This document shows positions 1 to 10,027 of a DNA stretch of 64,000 nt, in pieces. The position numbers and the translations under genes are program-made. Under the pieces are notes generated by a model. The model ran no database searches. It had not been told where the DNA came from and saw only the letters and a list, made by a program, of their open reading frames with translations. The DNA is from Euglena gracilis. Its lineage: Eukaryota > Euglenida > Euglenophyceae > Euglenales. The stretch's first letter is position 1; the number at the start of each line of letters is the position of its first letter. The stretch covers positions 9,116,634 to 9,180,633 of the forward strand of contig CP154954.1 in assembly GCA_039621445.1 (NCBI GenBank), read 5' to 3'.

Positions 1-42
1 TTTGAATTTTACCCGATTGGAACAGAGGTTGGGTGAAAGAAC

Positions 43-783
43 TTGTTCGGAAGGCAACAAAAAAGTTGTATTTTACACCTGGAAAAGCTTTTTGAGGTCG
101 ATGGGAAACCAATGGGGGGTGTGATGTGTGGAGTTTGGGCCTTGTTGATAGAGGGTAATAAGCCCCCCGCCAACACTAGCAACCCGAAGAAACCAAAGGT
201 GGTACATTTGAAATCACGGATGGTTAAAAAGAGATACCCAACCACAGGTATTGAGAAATTTTCCAAGGACCGACAACTTTTGATTCGGACAAGGGTTGTT
301 TTGGGAAACGGGGAAGAACAAAACATGGACGTTTTGGTAGACACCGGTGCGGAGGTTAACCTCATAAGGCAAGGGTTGGTGAGTGAGCACCTAATGTATT
401 CGGCCGAACACCCCTTGAGGTTTGAAACCGCTGACGGTCAAGCCTTGAGTGGTGGGTGGAGGTGCACTAAGGTGATCATGAAATTGCAAGGGGAGGTGAA
501 CGATAATACCCCACCCACAGATTTTGGGTACGATGTGGAATTTTATGAAGCCAATATCAAAGTGGACGCAATTTTGTCATACCCATGGCTTGTGCAAACA
601 AAAATTGGAATTTTTCCACATCATCGTGCTTTGGTAGTGGAGGAACCCAAGTTGACTTTTTTTTTCGGTGTGAGAGATCAAAGGAGAAAACGACAAGGAA
701 AAGTCCCTAACACACTACCCCAAAGGGGGGGGGGTGACAAATTTGGAAAAGTTTGGTTTCCAACTTCCTATGGAGGGTTTTGA
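43..783 (+). pseudogene. Retropepsin-like aspartic protease region of element 1
   Basis: The open frame has a pepsin-type active site VDTGAEVNLI (DTG at about residues 100-102), followed by a region typical of gypsy proteases ending near DAILSYPWL. The protease would cleave the Gag-Pol polyprotein in the particle. The frame is open from the left edge and its first codon is not a convincing start, so this is an internal slice of a polyprotein. It closes at 783 after a G9 run near 726-734, consistent with a homopolymer frameshift; the remaining pol continues in other frames. The sequence resembles the fragment near 20220-20520. Confidence 0.8.
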
Positions 784-823
784 TCAAAGGGGCCAAGCCT
801 TGGACGAACACTCGCTCTAAATT

Positions 824-1150
824 TTGGGAAACAATTTGGAGATTGCAAAGGAAAACCCCCTACCAATTCACAAAATGATTATTGCAAGGGAGGGGGAGGG
901 GAATAATGAAACGGAATCCAAAGAGGAAGAGAGAATAAGTGAGCTAAGAGAGGATATTTTTGGAAGGTATGGTGGAAGCGTATTTCGGTCTAAGGTACAA
1001 CCCGACCCACCCGTAAGAGGACCATATGGTTATGTATTCATACCTTTGCAAGAAGGAGCGCGGTCCACCCGACAAAAACCATTTTTCATGCACGGGGAAC
1101 GAAAAGAAGCTTTGGAAAACATCACTGAAGATTGGATCGATGTCAAATAA
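824..1150 (+). pseudogene. Protease-RT linker of element 1 (RT N-terminal side)
   Basis: This acidic stretch of about 100 residues ends in a segment (DPPVRGPYGYVFIPLQEGA, then RQKPFFMHGER) that matches the start of the RT region in element 3 (DPPVRGPHGEAEIWLREGA, then QKPYHMTGER). It therefore represents the linker and first RT strands, not a separate gene. It stops at 1150 and pol continues in another frame from about 1132. Confidence 0.65.
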
Positions 1151-1821
1151 TCGAGCAAGCCACAACAAAAAATTCAGAATGGCTCTCACAAACTTTCCCC
1201 GTGCCCAAAAAGTCAGCCGATTTTCCTTGGAGGGGGGTTTTTGACATGACGGGACCCAACAGCCAATCCCGTAGATGCAACTACCCTCTTCTGAAAATCG
1301 AAGACATCCTGGTGAAGCATGGCGCAAACCAAATGTTCTCCATTTTGGATTTAAAACAAGCCTTTCACCAACAGCCGCTTCACCCGGATAGTAGGCCTAT
1401 AACTTGCTCCTTCTCACCAAAGGGTCTTTACCAATGGAGGGTAAATGTAATGGGGTTAACCAATGCCTCACAACAATTTCAACAAATGATGGATGACCGT
1501 ATTAGCACCCGTAAGGGATATTGCTACCCCATACATTGATGACATTTTGGTATGGACCACCTTCGGGGAGGGGGAGGATCTCCTCGAGGCACACAAAAGG
1601 GATTTGTGTAGGGTGTTGGATTTACTCGCGAGGAAATGTTTGTAGTGGACTCAAAAAAAGCGGAATTATTCATCAAAGAAGTGGAATTTTGTGGCCAGAT
1701 TTTGGGGCATGGCATGCGTCGGCCGGCCCCCGGCAAATTACGTGCCATTGAAAAATGGGAGGTTCCAACCACCATAGCGGCCTTAAGGGCTTTCCTCGGC
1801 TTCACAAATTATTACGTGTAA
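1132..1821 (+). pseudogene. Reverse transcriptase of element 1, frameshifted
   Basis: Three frames together cover the RT palm. 1132-1539 holds the fingers and palm (FPVPKKS, ILDLKQAFHQ with the first catalytic Asp, RPITCSF, VMGLTNASQQFQQMM). The catalytic YIDDILVW follows at about 1530-1553 in a shifted frame. 1636-1821 holds the thumb (EVEFCGQILGHG, LRAFLGFTNYY). Catalytic residues survive but at least one frameshift and an in-frame stop at 1819-1821 interrupt the domain, so this copy cannot make RT. Confidence 0.85.
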
Positions 1822-1839
1822 TCTCAAGTTGCGGCACCT

Positions 1840-2580
1840 TTGCAAGATAAGTTGAAGGTGTCTAGGGAGGAAGGCAAGAAAGGGAGCAAAAAATGGGTTG
1901 AATTCGGGGAGGTTGAACGCAAAGCATTTGAGGTGTTAAAGCAACGGTTGTGTTCCGGATTAATTCTTCAAAGGGTAGACCCCGATAAACCCTTTGCTTT
2001 GAGAGTTGAAGCGAGTGGGTATGCCGTAGGAGCAACTTTAGAACAACTCAAAGAAGGAAACGGTACGCCCACACCCCAAGATATTTTGGACAAGAAAACG
2101 GTGCCTGTTGCTTTTATGTCCCGAAAACTCACCGAGGGGCAAAGAAAATGGACCCCCCCCCCCCGGGAATTGGAGACATATGCCATAATTTTGGCACTCC
2201 AAAAATGGGAAAGTTGGATTGGTCTCCAACCCTTTTTGGTGTTGACCGATCACCAAAGTTTGGAGGCATGGGCAAAAGAAGTGCTCGACACCCCAAGTGG
2301 ACCGGTGGGGAGGAGGGCACGATGGCACCAAATTTTCTCAAAATACGATTTGACAGTGGGGTATATTCCGGGGAAGGAAAACACCATTGCCCACATTTTA
2401 AGTCGGTGGGCATACCCTGCTTCGCAAGCTCTAAGGGACATTAGTAAACATGGTTCGGCCGAAGATAAGAGGGAAATGGAGGAGCTCATAAGAGAGGACA
2501 TGGAAGATGAGAAAAATTGCTTGTTGGTCAAAGTCAAAAATCAGCCTAACGCTCGTAACTTGTGGATATGGGGGGGGTAA
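1840..2580 (+). pseudogene. RT connection and RNase H of element 1
   Basis: The frame begins just after the RT stop with the connection region (KWVEFGEVERKAFEVLKQRL). It then gives the RNase H fold: FALRVEASGYAVGATLEQL, where the usual TDAS aspartate is replaced by VEAS; MSRKLTEGQRKW; the ETYAI helix; LTDHQSLEAW with its Asp; and YIPGKENTIAHILSRWAYPAS. RNase H would remove RNA from the RNA-DNA hybrid. Loss of the first catalytic Asp fits a dead copy. It ends at 2580 at a G-run. Confidence 0.8.
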
Positions 2581-2958
2581 CGTGCAGTGGAAAAGAGGTG
2601 GCACCTAATTTTGTGGATGATGCATCAGGGAGGGGGCCCGAGAGTGTCGAAAGTCCGGGAGGAACAAACACCACCGAAGACACTCACTCACAAGGGCCTA
2701 GGAAGGAAGGGTAAGAGGAGAGTTACCTTTTGGGTGGAGTGGACCCTGCGGGAAATTTGGTGACCAGCCCAAAACGTCCGACTGATGAGTTACCGAAGGG
2801 GGGAACGGGAGAAGGTGCGGCCGCGCCAACTCCAAGTGCAACCCCTAAGCTAACAAAATCAGTTTTGGGGGAGAGATTGGGAGGTTGCGTATACCGAATG
2901 CCCCACTTGGAGGGAAATTTGGCAAGCAACACAAGAAAATGGTGAGTGGCCAAAGGGG
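2581..2958 (+). other. Low-complexity RNase H-integrase linker of element 1
   Basis: No conserved domain is visible. Short Gly, Pro and Thr-rich frames resemble the proline-rich linkers at the same place in the two other gypsy elements. It is probably degenerate polyprotein linker. Confidence 0.5.
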
Positions 2959-3867
2959 GTGAAAGTGCACAAAAACCAAATCTTTTGGGAAGAGAAGTTG
3001 TGCGTTCCATTGGGTTTTCAAGAAATGATCATCCTTGAAAAAAACAAGTTCCTTGGACATGTAGGTCCGGAAAAGGTGTGGAGACACGTCAATTTGAGGT
3101 ATGCATTGGCCGAGGAAAAGAAGGCAAAAGTTTTCACCGACAGTTGTAGCAAAAATTGCACAACGTGTCAAGCAAGCTCGCGGGGGGAGACATTGAAAGG
3201 ACCCATTGATTCAACACCCATACCACCCGAACCCATGGTAAGTGTGGCAATTGATCTTTTCAAAATGCCAAAGGTGTTGTACGAGGGGGGGGAATACAAC
3301 ACAGTGGCCGTTTGTGTGGACCGACATTCTGGTTGGATTGTAGCCATACCATGTTTTGATAAGGGATTAACGGGTGCAAAGTTGGCCAAGGAAAATGCTT
3401 AAGTCCCAATGGAAACCTTTTGGAGTACCCTCAATAATTTCAAGTGACCAAGGGAGCCATTTTGTCAACACATGGTGGCAAACCATGTGTTCACTCATGG
3501 GGATTAGACAGGCATTTTCCCAAGCTTACCACCACCAAGCGAATGGGCGGGTGGAAAGAGCCGGTCAACAAATTATGGAAGCCCTCCGAAAGTTGTTTGT
3601 GGAGGAAAAAAAGAATTGGGTGGAAGCTCTTCCCAACTTTTGGATTGTATTCATGACACCAAGGGGGAGAGTGGTTTTAGTCCTTACGAAATTCTGTTCG
3701 GAAGGGATAGACCCATTGGGGTGATACCCTATGAACCAACAAAGGAGTGTGAGGACGCTCAAAGTTTTGTTCGCCGAATGGGGGAGATGGATGAGAAAGT
3801 TGCAAAAGCTCTCAACCACAAACATTGGGTTCAAGCGAGTTTGGTCAACCAAGGGAGGAGGGAGTAG
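2959..3867 (+). pseudogene. Integrase of element 1, broken into three frames
   Basis: 2959-3402 carries the zinc-binding end (a CTTCQ motif follows the HLGHVG-like segment FLGHVG) and the first catalytic Asp in VAIDLFKMPKVL. 3374-3724 carries SSDQGSHFVNTWW (second Asp) and YHHQANGRVERAGQQ (the Glu). 3616-3867 continues with PYEILFGRDRPIGVIPYEP. The D,D-E core is recognisable although split by frameshifts near 3390 and 3650. An in-frame TAG at 3865-3867 separates this from the next open stretch. Confidence 0.85.
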
Positions 3868-4329
3868 GTGCCCTTAAAATTAGGAACCCAAGTGTCGTAT
3901 AGGAGACCCGAAGGATCCGGCGAAAAATTGGATTCCAGATGGATTGGACCTGGTATTATCAAAGCCCGGGAGGGGGAGAGGAGTTACGTCATTGAAATTA
4001 AGCCCAGGATGGAAATTAAGACTCACCGTAGTTTCCTTAAGGAGTACAAAGAGCCTGAAGTTTTTGGTGAGGGAGTTCCTTTGTTCTTTTTCAAAAGAAC
4101 CGAAAAGAACCGTAAAAGAGGAAGAAGCAACGACCTTCTCCGTGGATGGGGGCTGAATTTTCTCCGATTTTTGGGTGAGCTCCCTCCAAACGTGTTTCGG
4201 TTGGGGGGGGGGCGCCCATTCCCATTCCCATGTCGCATTATTTTTCAGTTGATGTATGATACACCACGCGAAGACCTTGTGAATAGTTATTTTTTTGAAT
4301 TTCACCGGATTTCATTTATGAAGGATTGA
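3868..4329 (+). pseudogene. C-terminal part of element 1 integrase
   Basis: The frame opens directly after the stop at 3867 and continues the same polyprotein: KLGTQVSYRRP, LDSRWIGPGIIKAREGERSYVIEI and HRSFLKEY correspond to the SH3-like C-terminal fold of gypsy integrases. After about residue 60 it loses recognisable homology. No chromodomain signature is evident. Confidence 0.65.
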
Positions 4330-4757
4330 GAACATTTCAGATGTCCGCGAGGAGTGAGTTGTGCAAGAGAATGCCTTCCAATCCAAGAATCCGGGTTTTT
4401 TTGTATGCCATGAGAAAGGAAGACACAAGCGCCCGGGGGGGGGGGTGCTGTACGAACTCTCCCCAAAGCGGTCAAGCCGAACGTTCGTGGGGGGCGGGGC
4501 AAATTTTCCCACCAAAATTATCCCTCGGGGTGCAAAAAGTCAGAACTCTCCCCACGATCGGTTTTCGATGGGGGGGGGCGCTAGCCAATTTTCGTTTAAT
4601 TTTGAATGATTTTCACAGAGTTCGTAGCATTTTTCTCTCTTGGCATTTTTTTTTAGGCCCCCAACCTGTGGGGAAGGGGGGGGCGCATGGATTTTTTGGA
4701 TTTTTTTGGGGGGGACGTTTACCGAACATTTCTGCGGAGACGCTAAGTGGTGCCGTG
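4330..4757. other. 3' flank of element 1, no gene recognised
   Basis: G-rich, homopolymer-laden sequence without a convincing coding frame. It may be the 3' untranslated part of element 1, cut by the LTR that starts at 4758. Confidence 0.4.
4754..4757. other. Target-site duplication CGTG of element 2, left copy
   Basis: CGTG directly left of the LTR is repeated at 18677-18680 directly right of the other LTR. Four bases is within the Ty3/gypsy range, but a 4-mer is weak evidence by itself; it is supported by the clean LTR edges. Confidence 0.6.
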
Positions 4758-5395
4758 AGTTTCCCGAACGATTTTGTTTTTGCCCAGCCTTCACTCCCGG
4801 GGGTCCGTGAGGGGGTACCGGCGGGGTGGGGGGTAGGCGCGATGGGCTCTGGGGAGAGGGGTAGGTTCGGGATACTCCCCTTCCCACGTAGGATTTTTTC
4901 CCGGGGACCGAAGGCCCTCCTTTTTGGGGAGTGGTTGGAGGGGGGAGTCCGGCTTGGCGTCCCTTCCGGCAGTGGGGGGGGTTTAGGAAAAGGCCTGGTT
5001 ACCCTCCCCTAGGCTTCAGATACCCCAGCACCAACACCTTTTTGGCTTGTACTGTTCTCCTGCGCCAGCAGATAACCAATCTTTTGTAATCTTTTGCTTG
5101 CTCCGCCCTTGGATTTTTGACTTTCTTGAACTTTTGCACTTCCTTGGCTCCAGTGCCTTTCTTTGAATTGCCTTGAAAATCCTTGAAAATTGATATAATT
5201 TGACCTTGGTCTTGATTCAGCAGGCACAATCTTGAATTGAAACCATGGGTAAAAAGAGGGAGCCTGCAGTGAAAAACAGAACAGTTGGAGGTGCGGTTTG
5301 CGCTATTCTGATGCTGAATTAGCGCAGTGGTTCGCTATATACAACAGCAGGCTGCTATAGTGGCAATGGAAGGTGCAGCGGCCGGTCCGCCAACT
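4758..5395 (-). repeat. 3' LTR of element 2
   Basis: About 638 bp, near-identical to 18037-18676. The termini form a short inverted repeat AGTT...AACT instead of the usual TG...CA. Both edges are fixed by comparing the copies: sequence diverges outside AGTTTCCCG on the left and CCGCCAACT on the right. Confidence 0.92.
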
Positions 5396-5407
5396 CTCCC
5401 CTTCCTC
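5396..5407 (-). other. Polypurine tract of element 2
   Basis: On the - strand GAGGAAGGGGAG lies directly upstream of the 3' LTR, the expected place and composition for the primer of plus-strand DNA synthesis. Confidence 0.85.
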
Positions 5408-5659
5408 GGCCTTGCCTCCGGCTGCCGGGCCTGGCCGCTGCCTCTCTCGCCCCCCTGCCACAGGAGCCTGGCCGGGGCTCCCCGGTCCTTCGTTGCGCCG
5501 CTGCCTGGCGTGCCGGCTGCGGGCGGGCTCCTGTGGTCCGGGTGGGGGTGGACGCCAGCCAATCCCTGGCCGTGCTCCGCAGGCGTTCGGTGCGCGTCGC
5601 TGCTGACGTCGTCCGGCCTTGCGGGCTGGCCTCAGGAATTGGCTGGGCTCGGGCCTTGT
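5408..5659 (-). other. Untranslated 3' region of element 2 next to the PPT
   Basis: GC-rich, non-repetitive sequence between the polypurine tract and the tandem array. Frames are open on both strands because AT-rich stop codons are rare, not because of a recognisable protein. Confidence 0.4.
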
Positions 5660-7350
5660 CTGGGTTCGGTTGCCCCCCCCCCTTTGGGGCTGGCGGTCCC
5701 CCTGGCCGCTTTTCTTTTCTTTTCTTTTTTTTTTTTGCCGGCCCCCCTGGGCCGGGCGGGCCCCCCCCCCCCGGGTGGGTCTTGGGCGGCCCACCCCGGG
5801 GCCGCTTTTCGGCCCCCCCCCCTGGGGTCTGGGCGGCCCCCCTGGGCCGCTTTTCGGCGCCCCCCCCCCCTGGGGTCTGGGCGGCCCCCCTGGGCCGCCT
5901 TTCGGCGCCCCCCCCCCTGGGGTCTGGGCGGCCCCCCTGGGCCGTTCTTCGGGGCCCCCCCCCCCCTCGGGGTCGGGGCGGCCCCCCTGGGCCGCTTTTC
6001 GGCGCCCCCCCCCCCTGGGGTCTGGGCGGCCCCCCTGGGCCGCTTTTCGGCGCCCCCCCCCCCCGGGGTCTGGGCGGCCCCCCTGGGCCGGCTTTCGCCC
6101 CCCCCCCTGGGGTCTGGGCGGCCCCCCTGGGCCGTTCTTCGCCCCCCCCCCCCCTCGGGTCGTGGGCGGCCCCCCCTGGGCCGCTCTTGGGTTCCCCCCC
6201 CCCGGGTGTGGGCGCGGCCCCCCGGCCGCCCTTTTTTTTTTTTTTTGCCGGCCCCCCTGGGCCGTGCGTGCCCCCCCCCCCCCCGGTGGGTCTTGGGCGG
6301 CCCCCCTGGGCCGCTTTTCGGCGCCCCCCCCCCCCGGGGGTCTGGGCGGCCCCCCTGGGCCGCTTTTCGGCGCCCCCCCCCCCTTGGGGTCTTGGTGGCC
6401 CCCCTGGGCTGTTCTTCGGCGCCCCCCCCCCCCCCCCTTCGGGTCGTGGGCGGCCCCCCTGGGCCTCTTTTCGGCGCCCCCCCCCCCGGGGGTTCTGGGC
6501 GGCCCCCCTGGGCCCCTTTTCGGCGCCCCCCCCCCCCGGGGTCTGGGCGGCCCCCCTGGGCCGCCTTTCGGCGCCCCCCCCCCCTGGGGTCTGGGCGGCC
6601 CCCTGGGCCGTTGTTCGGCCCCCCCCCCTCGGGTCGTGGGCGGCCCCCCTGGGCCGCTCTTGGGTCCCCCCCCCCGGGTGTGGGCGCGGCCCCCCGGCCG
6701 CCTTTTTTTTTTTTTGCCGGCCCCCCTGGGCCGGGCCCGCCCCCCCCCCCCCGGTGGGTCTTGGGCGGCCCCCCTGGGCCGCTTTTCGGCGCCCGCCCCC
6801 CTGGGGTCTGGGGGGCCCCCCCGGGCGCGCTTTTCGGCCCCCCCCCCCCTGGGGTCTGGGGGGGCCCCCTGGGCTGTTCTTCGGCGCCCCCCCCCCCCCT
6901 GCTGGTCTTGGGCTCCCCCCCTGGGCCTGTTTTTCGGCGCCCCCCCCCCCTGGGGTCGTGGGCGCCCCCCCCTGGGCCGCTCTTGGGTTCCCCCCCCCGG
7001 GTGTGGGCGCGGCCCCCCGGCCGCGCTTTTTTTTTTTTTTTTTGCCGGCCCCCCTGGGCCGTGCGTGCCCCCCCCCCCGGTGGGTCTTGGGCGGCCCCCC
7101 TGGGCCGTTCTTCGGCGCCCCCCCCCCCCTCGGTTTGTGGGCGGCCCCCCTGGGCCGCTTTTTCGGCGCCCCCCCCCCTGGGGTCTGGGCGGCCCCCCCT
7201 GGGCCGCTGTTCGGCGCCCCCCCCCCCCTTGGGCGGCTCTTGGGTTCCCCCCCCCCGGGTGTGGGCGCGGCCCCCCGGCCTTTTTTTTTTTTTCGGCCCC
7301 CCTGGGCCGTGCGTGCCCCCCCCCCGGGTGGTCTTGGGCGGCCCCCCCTG
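5660..7350. repeat. C-rich higher-order minisatellite inside element 2
   Basis: About 1.7 kb of imperfect units of roughly 45-60 bp, each a C-run, then CTGGGGTCTGGGCGG, a C6 block, TGGGCCGCTTTTCGGCG or a variant. Units are grouped into larger blocks that begin with a T-run and GCCGGCCCCCCTGGGCCG near 5735, 6247, 6716, 7043 and 7295 (spacing about 512, 469, 327 and 252). The array is bounded by unique sequence and lies between the pol stop (7754) and the PPT. All long frames here are a by-product of the lack of A and T. Confidence 0.9.
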
Positions 7351-7753
7351 GGCCGCTCTTGGGTTCCCCCGGTCCGGGTCCTTTGGTCTTCCCTGGGTCC
7401 CCTCTGGGCCCCCTTTGCCCCCGGGGTCGGTTGGGTTTCCCCCCTTGGGTCCCCTTTCTTTCTCCTTTCCTCTCCTTCTTTGCTCGCCTCTCCCCGGGGC
7501 TTTCGCCCCCGTGCTTCGTCGCTCTCCTCTCCTCTCCTCTCTCTCTCCTCTCTGGGCTCTCTCCGGTCTCCCTTCTCCTGGCTCGGCCTCGGCCGGGCTC
7601 ACCGTGGCTCAGCCTTGGTTGGGGAAGAGAGGGGAGGGGTGGCACACCAGTAAGAGGTTGGGTTGGTGGGTGAGAGCCTCCACAGTATCCATCAGGTCAG
7701 TAGGGGGTGAGCCAGCTGCCGCCGACGTCACCGCATCTCCTCACGACGACAGC
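7351..7753 (-). other. Non-coding 3' region of element 2 downstream of pol
   Basis: C and T-rich transition between the tandem array and the end of the integrase frame. No domain is seen. Confidence 0.4.
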
Positions 7754-10027
7754 TCAGCTCCTGCGCGCGCGCTGCCAGCCGCCTGTCCTGAGCGTCGAAG
7801 GCGAGGGGAAGGAACAGAAAGATGAGCTGGAACACGACCACCATGGAGATAATCCCAGGTTGACGCCAGGCCTTTTCCATTTCCCCATGGGGTGTGGGCA
7901 GGGGGCAGGGGTGGCCTCCTTGTTGGGAAGGAAGGGCCGGGTCGCACCGTGGCCATGCAGGGGCACGCCTCCGGTGGTGGTGCCCCCTCGCCGCAGGGAC
8001 GGGTCATGGGGGTGCACGGGAACGGGGCCCCCTGGTGGGAGGGGGGGATCCCGAGCTGGGGCGTCCCTGCGGGTCGACACGCGGGGGCGGCGACCTCTAC
8101 CCGTGGGGGCAGGGGAGACTCGGGGACCGGGTCTCTGAGGTACGCCTGGACTGCGGGGTGGGTACGCGTGTGACATGGGGAGTGATGGGGTGGTGGACGG
8201 TGGAGCTGGGGCAAGGGAAGCGCGGGAGAGCGCATCCCTCACAGACGCGGATCGCACGGAGACGGGGCGCTTGCCGCTCGCGTGCTGCCGGTGGACCCTG
8301 ACCGGGTACCTGGGGTGGGCCGCTTGTTGGGGACCCGCCGGGCCAGCATCTCCTCCGTCTTCTTGGTCTCGATCTCCTTCGTCTCCTCCATCACCTTCAT
8401 CATCGTCTCCAGCAGAATCATCACCTTCTCGACATACATCTCCGTCCTCGGGGTCCTGCCACATCCACTCCTCTGGTGGCTCCTCCCAGGACAGCCCAAA
8501 CTCCTTCTCCTTCTCCTTCTCGATCTCCACGGCGTGGCAGATGGCGATGTGGGCTTCCTCCGGGAACCTCGAAAGGTACTTCATGATGTCCTCCTTGATG
8601 TCGTGTTCGACGAAGTACGACACGATGGGGGAGGCGTACCGGTGGAAGAAGTGCCGCAGCGGCTCCCACGTCTTCTCCTCGTACCCCAGCCACTTGACGA
8701 GGAACTCGAGGTCGCCGTTGGCATCGCGCCGGTGGGTGACCACCGCCTCCACCTCCCACTCGTCCAGCCGGGAACCCTCCTCCGGCCTGGATTGGCGGAA
8801 GTGGAAGAGACGGAGCGGTGGCCCCATGAGGGCTGGATCGTGGCGGTAGCTCTTGATTTGGGATCGGTGGGCCACCTGCTTCCGGCCATCCTCCATCTGG
8901 AGCACGTACGTGTGCTCACTGGTGCGCTCTGCCACCACGCACGGCCCGATCCAGTACGTCTCCAGCTTCTCGCCGGTGCGGGTGCGCGGGCGGAGATACC
9001 AGACCTTGTCGTTGATCTCCAGCTCCGGCAGCTCCTTCCTCCGCTTGTTGACCGCCTCGGCTGTCTTGGCGTGCTCCTCGTTCAGGATCTTCGCAACACG
9101 ATGATCGATGTCCTGCATGCGCTCGAAGAAGGCCACCGCGTCCTCGGCCCGCGTGGGCGGCTGGTACGGCACCCCGCCATACCACCGCTCGCGGCCGAAG
9201 AGCACCTGGAAGGGGCTCAGGCCGCTGGGCCCAGCACTGTCGTGCAGGGTCCGCAGGGCCCGCGGCAGCGCCTCCGGCCACTCCACGCCCTCCGCCGCCT
9301 TCATCTTCCTCAGCCGCTTCTGGATCTGCGCGCCGAGGACCTCCGCACGGGCGTTACCTTCGTGGTGGTATGCTTGGGAGAAGGCATGGCGCACCCCCAG
9401 TCTTGCGCACATTGCCCTCCACCAGGCCCCCACGAAGTGGGGGCCCCGGTCCGACGTGATGACGCTTGGCACGCCGAACTGCGCCCACTGCGCATACATA
9501 GCCTTAGCCACCGCCTCCGCCGTTAGCCCGCGGGTGTGGTGCACGGTTGCGATCGCCCAGCCGGAGTGCCGATCGATGCATGCTGCGAACACGTTCACCA
9601 GCTTGCCGCCCTCCACCTCCACCTCCGGCATCTGGAACAGATCCACGCTCACCGAACACATCACATGGGGCGGCACTGGCGTGGGCGTGATGCGGAGCCG
9701 GAGGGGTTGGTGTGGGTGCTCCGACGCCTGGCAGAACTCGCACACCGCCAGAATCTTGCCCGCCAGCTCGCGTGCTCGGGAGGGCACCGCAAACTGGAAG
9801 TTCCGGCTGGCCTCATCGAGGAGGCGCTCACCACCGACGTGCCCCGACGCCCGGTGCTGCTCTCGGATTGCCCGCTCGGTCAGGGCATCCGGCACGCACC
9901 AGACGGAATCCTTCACCAGCTTGCCTGCCTCCTTCCGGTAGCCGGTGGGCCATGGCCGGCCGCGCTTGATGGCCTGCCACGGCTCTTTGAACGTTGGGCA
10001 CTTCTCATACGCCTCACTCCAGTCCAT
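7754..10027 (-). CDS. Integrase with C-terminal chromodomain (element 2 pol)
   Basis: This frame is intact from MDWSEAYEKC (10027) to the stop at 7754. The zinc-binding part has HRASGH with CEFCQ (H2C2). The D,D-E catalytic core is SVDLFQMP, TSDRGPHFVGAWW and YHHEGNARAEV. The SH3-like part follows (KVWYLRPR, YWIGPCVV). A chromodomain, about 8630-8765, has DEWEVEAVV, FLVKWLGY and TWEPL, which places the element among chromoviruses, whose integrases can be guided by histone marks. An acidic tail (about 8330-8460) and a basic, Pro/Arg/Ser-rich tail of no known function end the protein. The upstream part of the same frame to 10894 is linker of doubtful reading. Expressed only as part of the polyprotein. 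Confidence 0.88.
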   Translation of the reverse strand: MDWSEAYEKCPTFKEPWQAIKRGRPWPTGYRKEAGKLVKDSVWCVPDALTERAIREQHRASGHVGGERLLDEASRNFQFAVPSRARELAGKILAVCEFCQASEHPHQPLRLRITPTPVPPHVMCSVSVDLFQMPEVEVEGGKLVNVFAACIDRHSGWAIATVHHTRGLTAEAVAKAMYAQWAQFGVPSVITSDRGPHFVGAWWRAMCARLGVRHAFSQAYHHEGNARAEVLGAQIQKRLRKMKAAEGVEWPEALPRALRTLHDSAGPSGLSPFQVLFGRERWYGGVPYQPPTRAEDAVAFFERMQDIDHRVAKILNEEHAKTAEAVNKRRKELPELEINDKVWYLRPRTRTGEKLETYWIGPCVVAERTSEHTYVLQMEDGRKQVAHRSQIKSYRHDPALMGPPLRLFHFRQSRPEEGSRLDEWEVEAVVTHRRDANGDLEFLVKWLGYEEKTWEPLRHFFHRYASPIVSYFVEHDIKEDIMKYLSRFPEEAHIAICHAVEIEKEKEKEFGLSWEEPPEEWMWQDPEDGDVCREGDDSAGDDDEGDGGDEGDRDQEDGGDAGPAGPQQAAHPRYPVRVHRQHASGKRPVSVRSASVRDALSRASLAPAPPSTTPSLPMSHAYPPRSPGVPQRPGPRVSPAPTGRGRRPRVSTRRDAPARDPPLPPGGPVPVHPHDPSLRRGGTTTGGVPLHGHGATRPFLPNKEATPAPCPHPMGKWKRPGVNLGLSPWWSCSSSSFCSFPSPSTLRTGGWQRARRS

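Larger units (their letters stand above)
1..4757 (+). mobile_element. Decayed Ty3/gypsy retrotransposon (element 1), left end outside window
   Basis: Protease, reverse transcriptase, RNase H and integrase follow in the usual Ty3/gypsy order on the + strand, but the reading frame is broken many times (stops or shifts near 783, 1150, 1539, 1821, 2580, 3402, 3724 and 3867). No gag, PBS or LTR is visible, so the 5' part lies before base 1. The right limit is not defined: 4758 is the edge of a younger element that may have landed in the 3' region of this one. No methyltransferase lies between protease and RT, unlike the two other gypsy elements here. The fragment at 20010-20751 belongs to the same family. 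Confidence 0.85.

Noticed and set aside
5303-7825. Several overlapping frames of 650-830 codons on both strands
   Set aside because: They coincide with the C-rich tandem array, are open in nearly all frames because A and T are rare, and encode only GGPPRPQGG- or PPGPLFGAPP-type repeats. This is a minisatellite, not genes.
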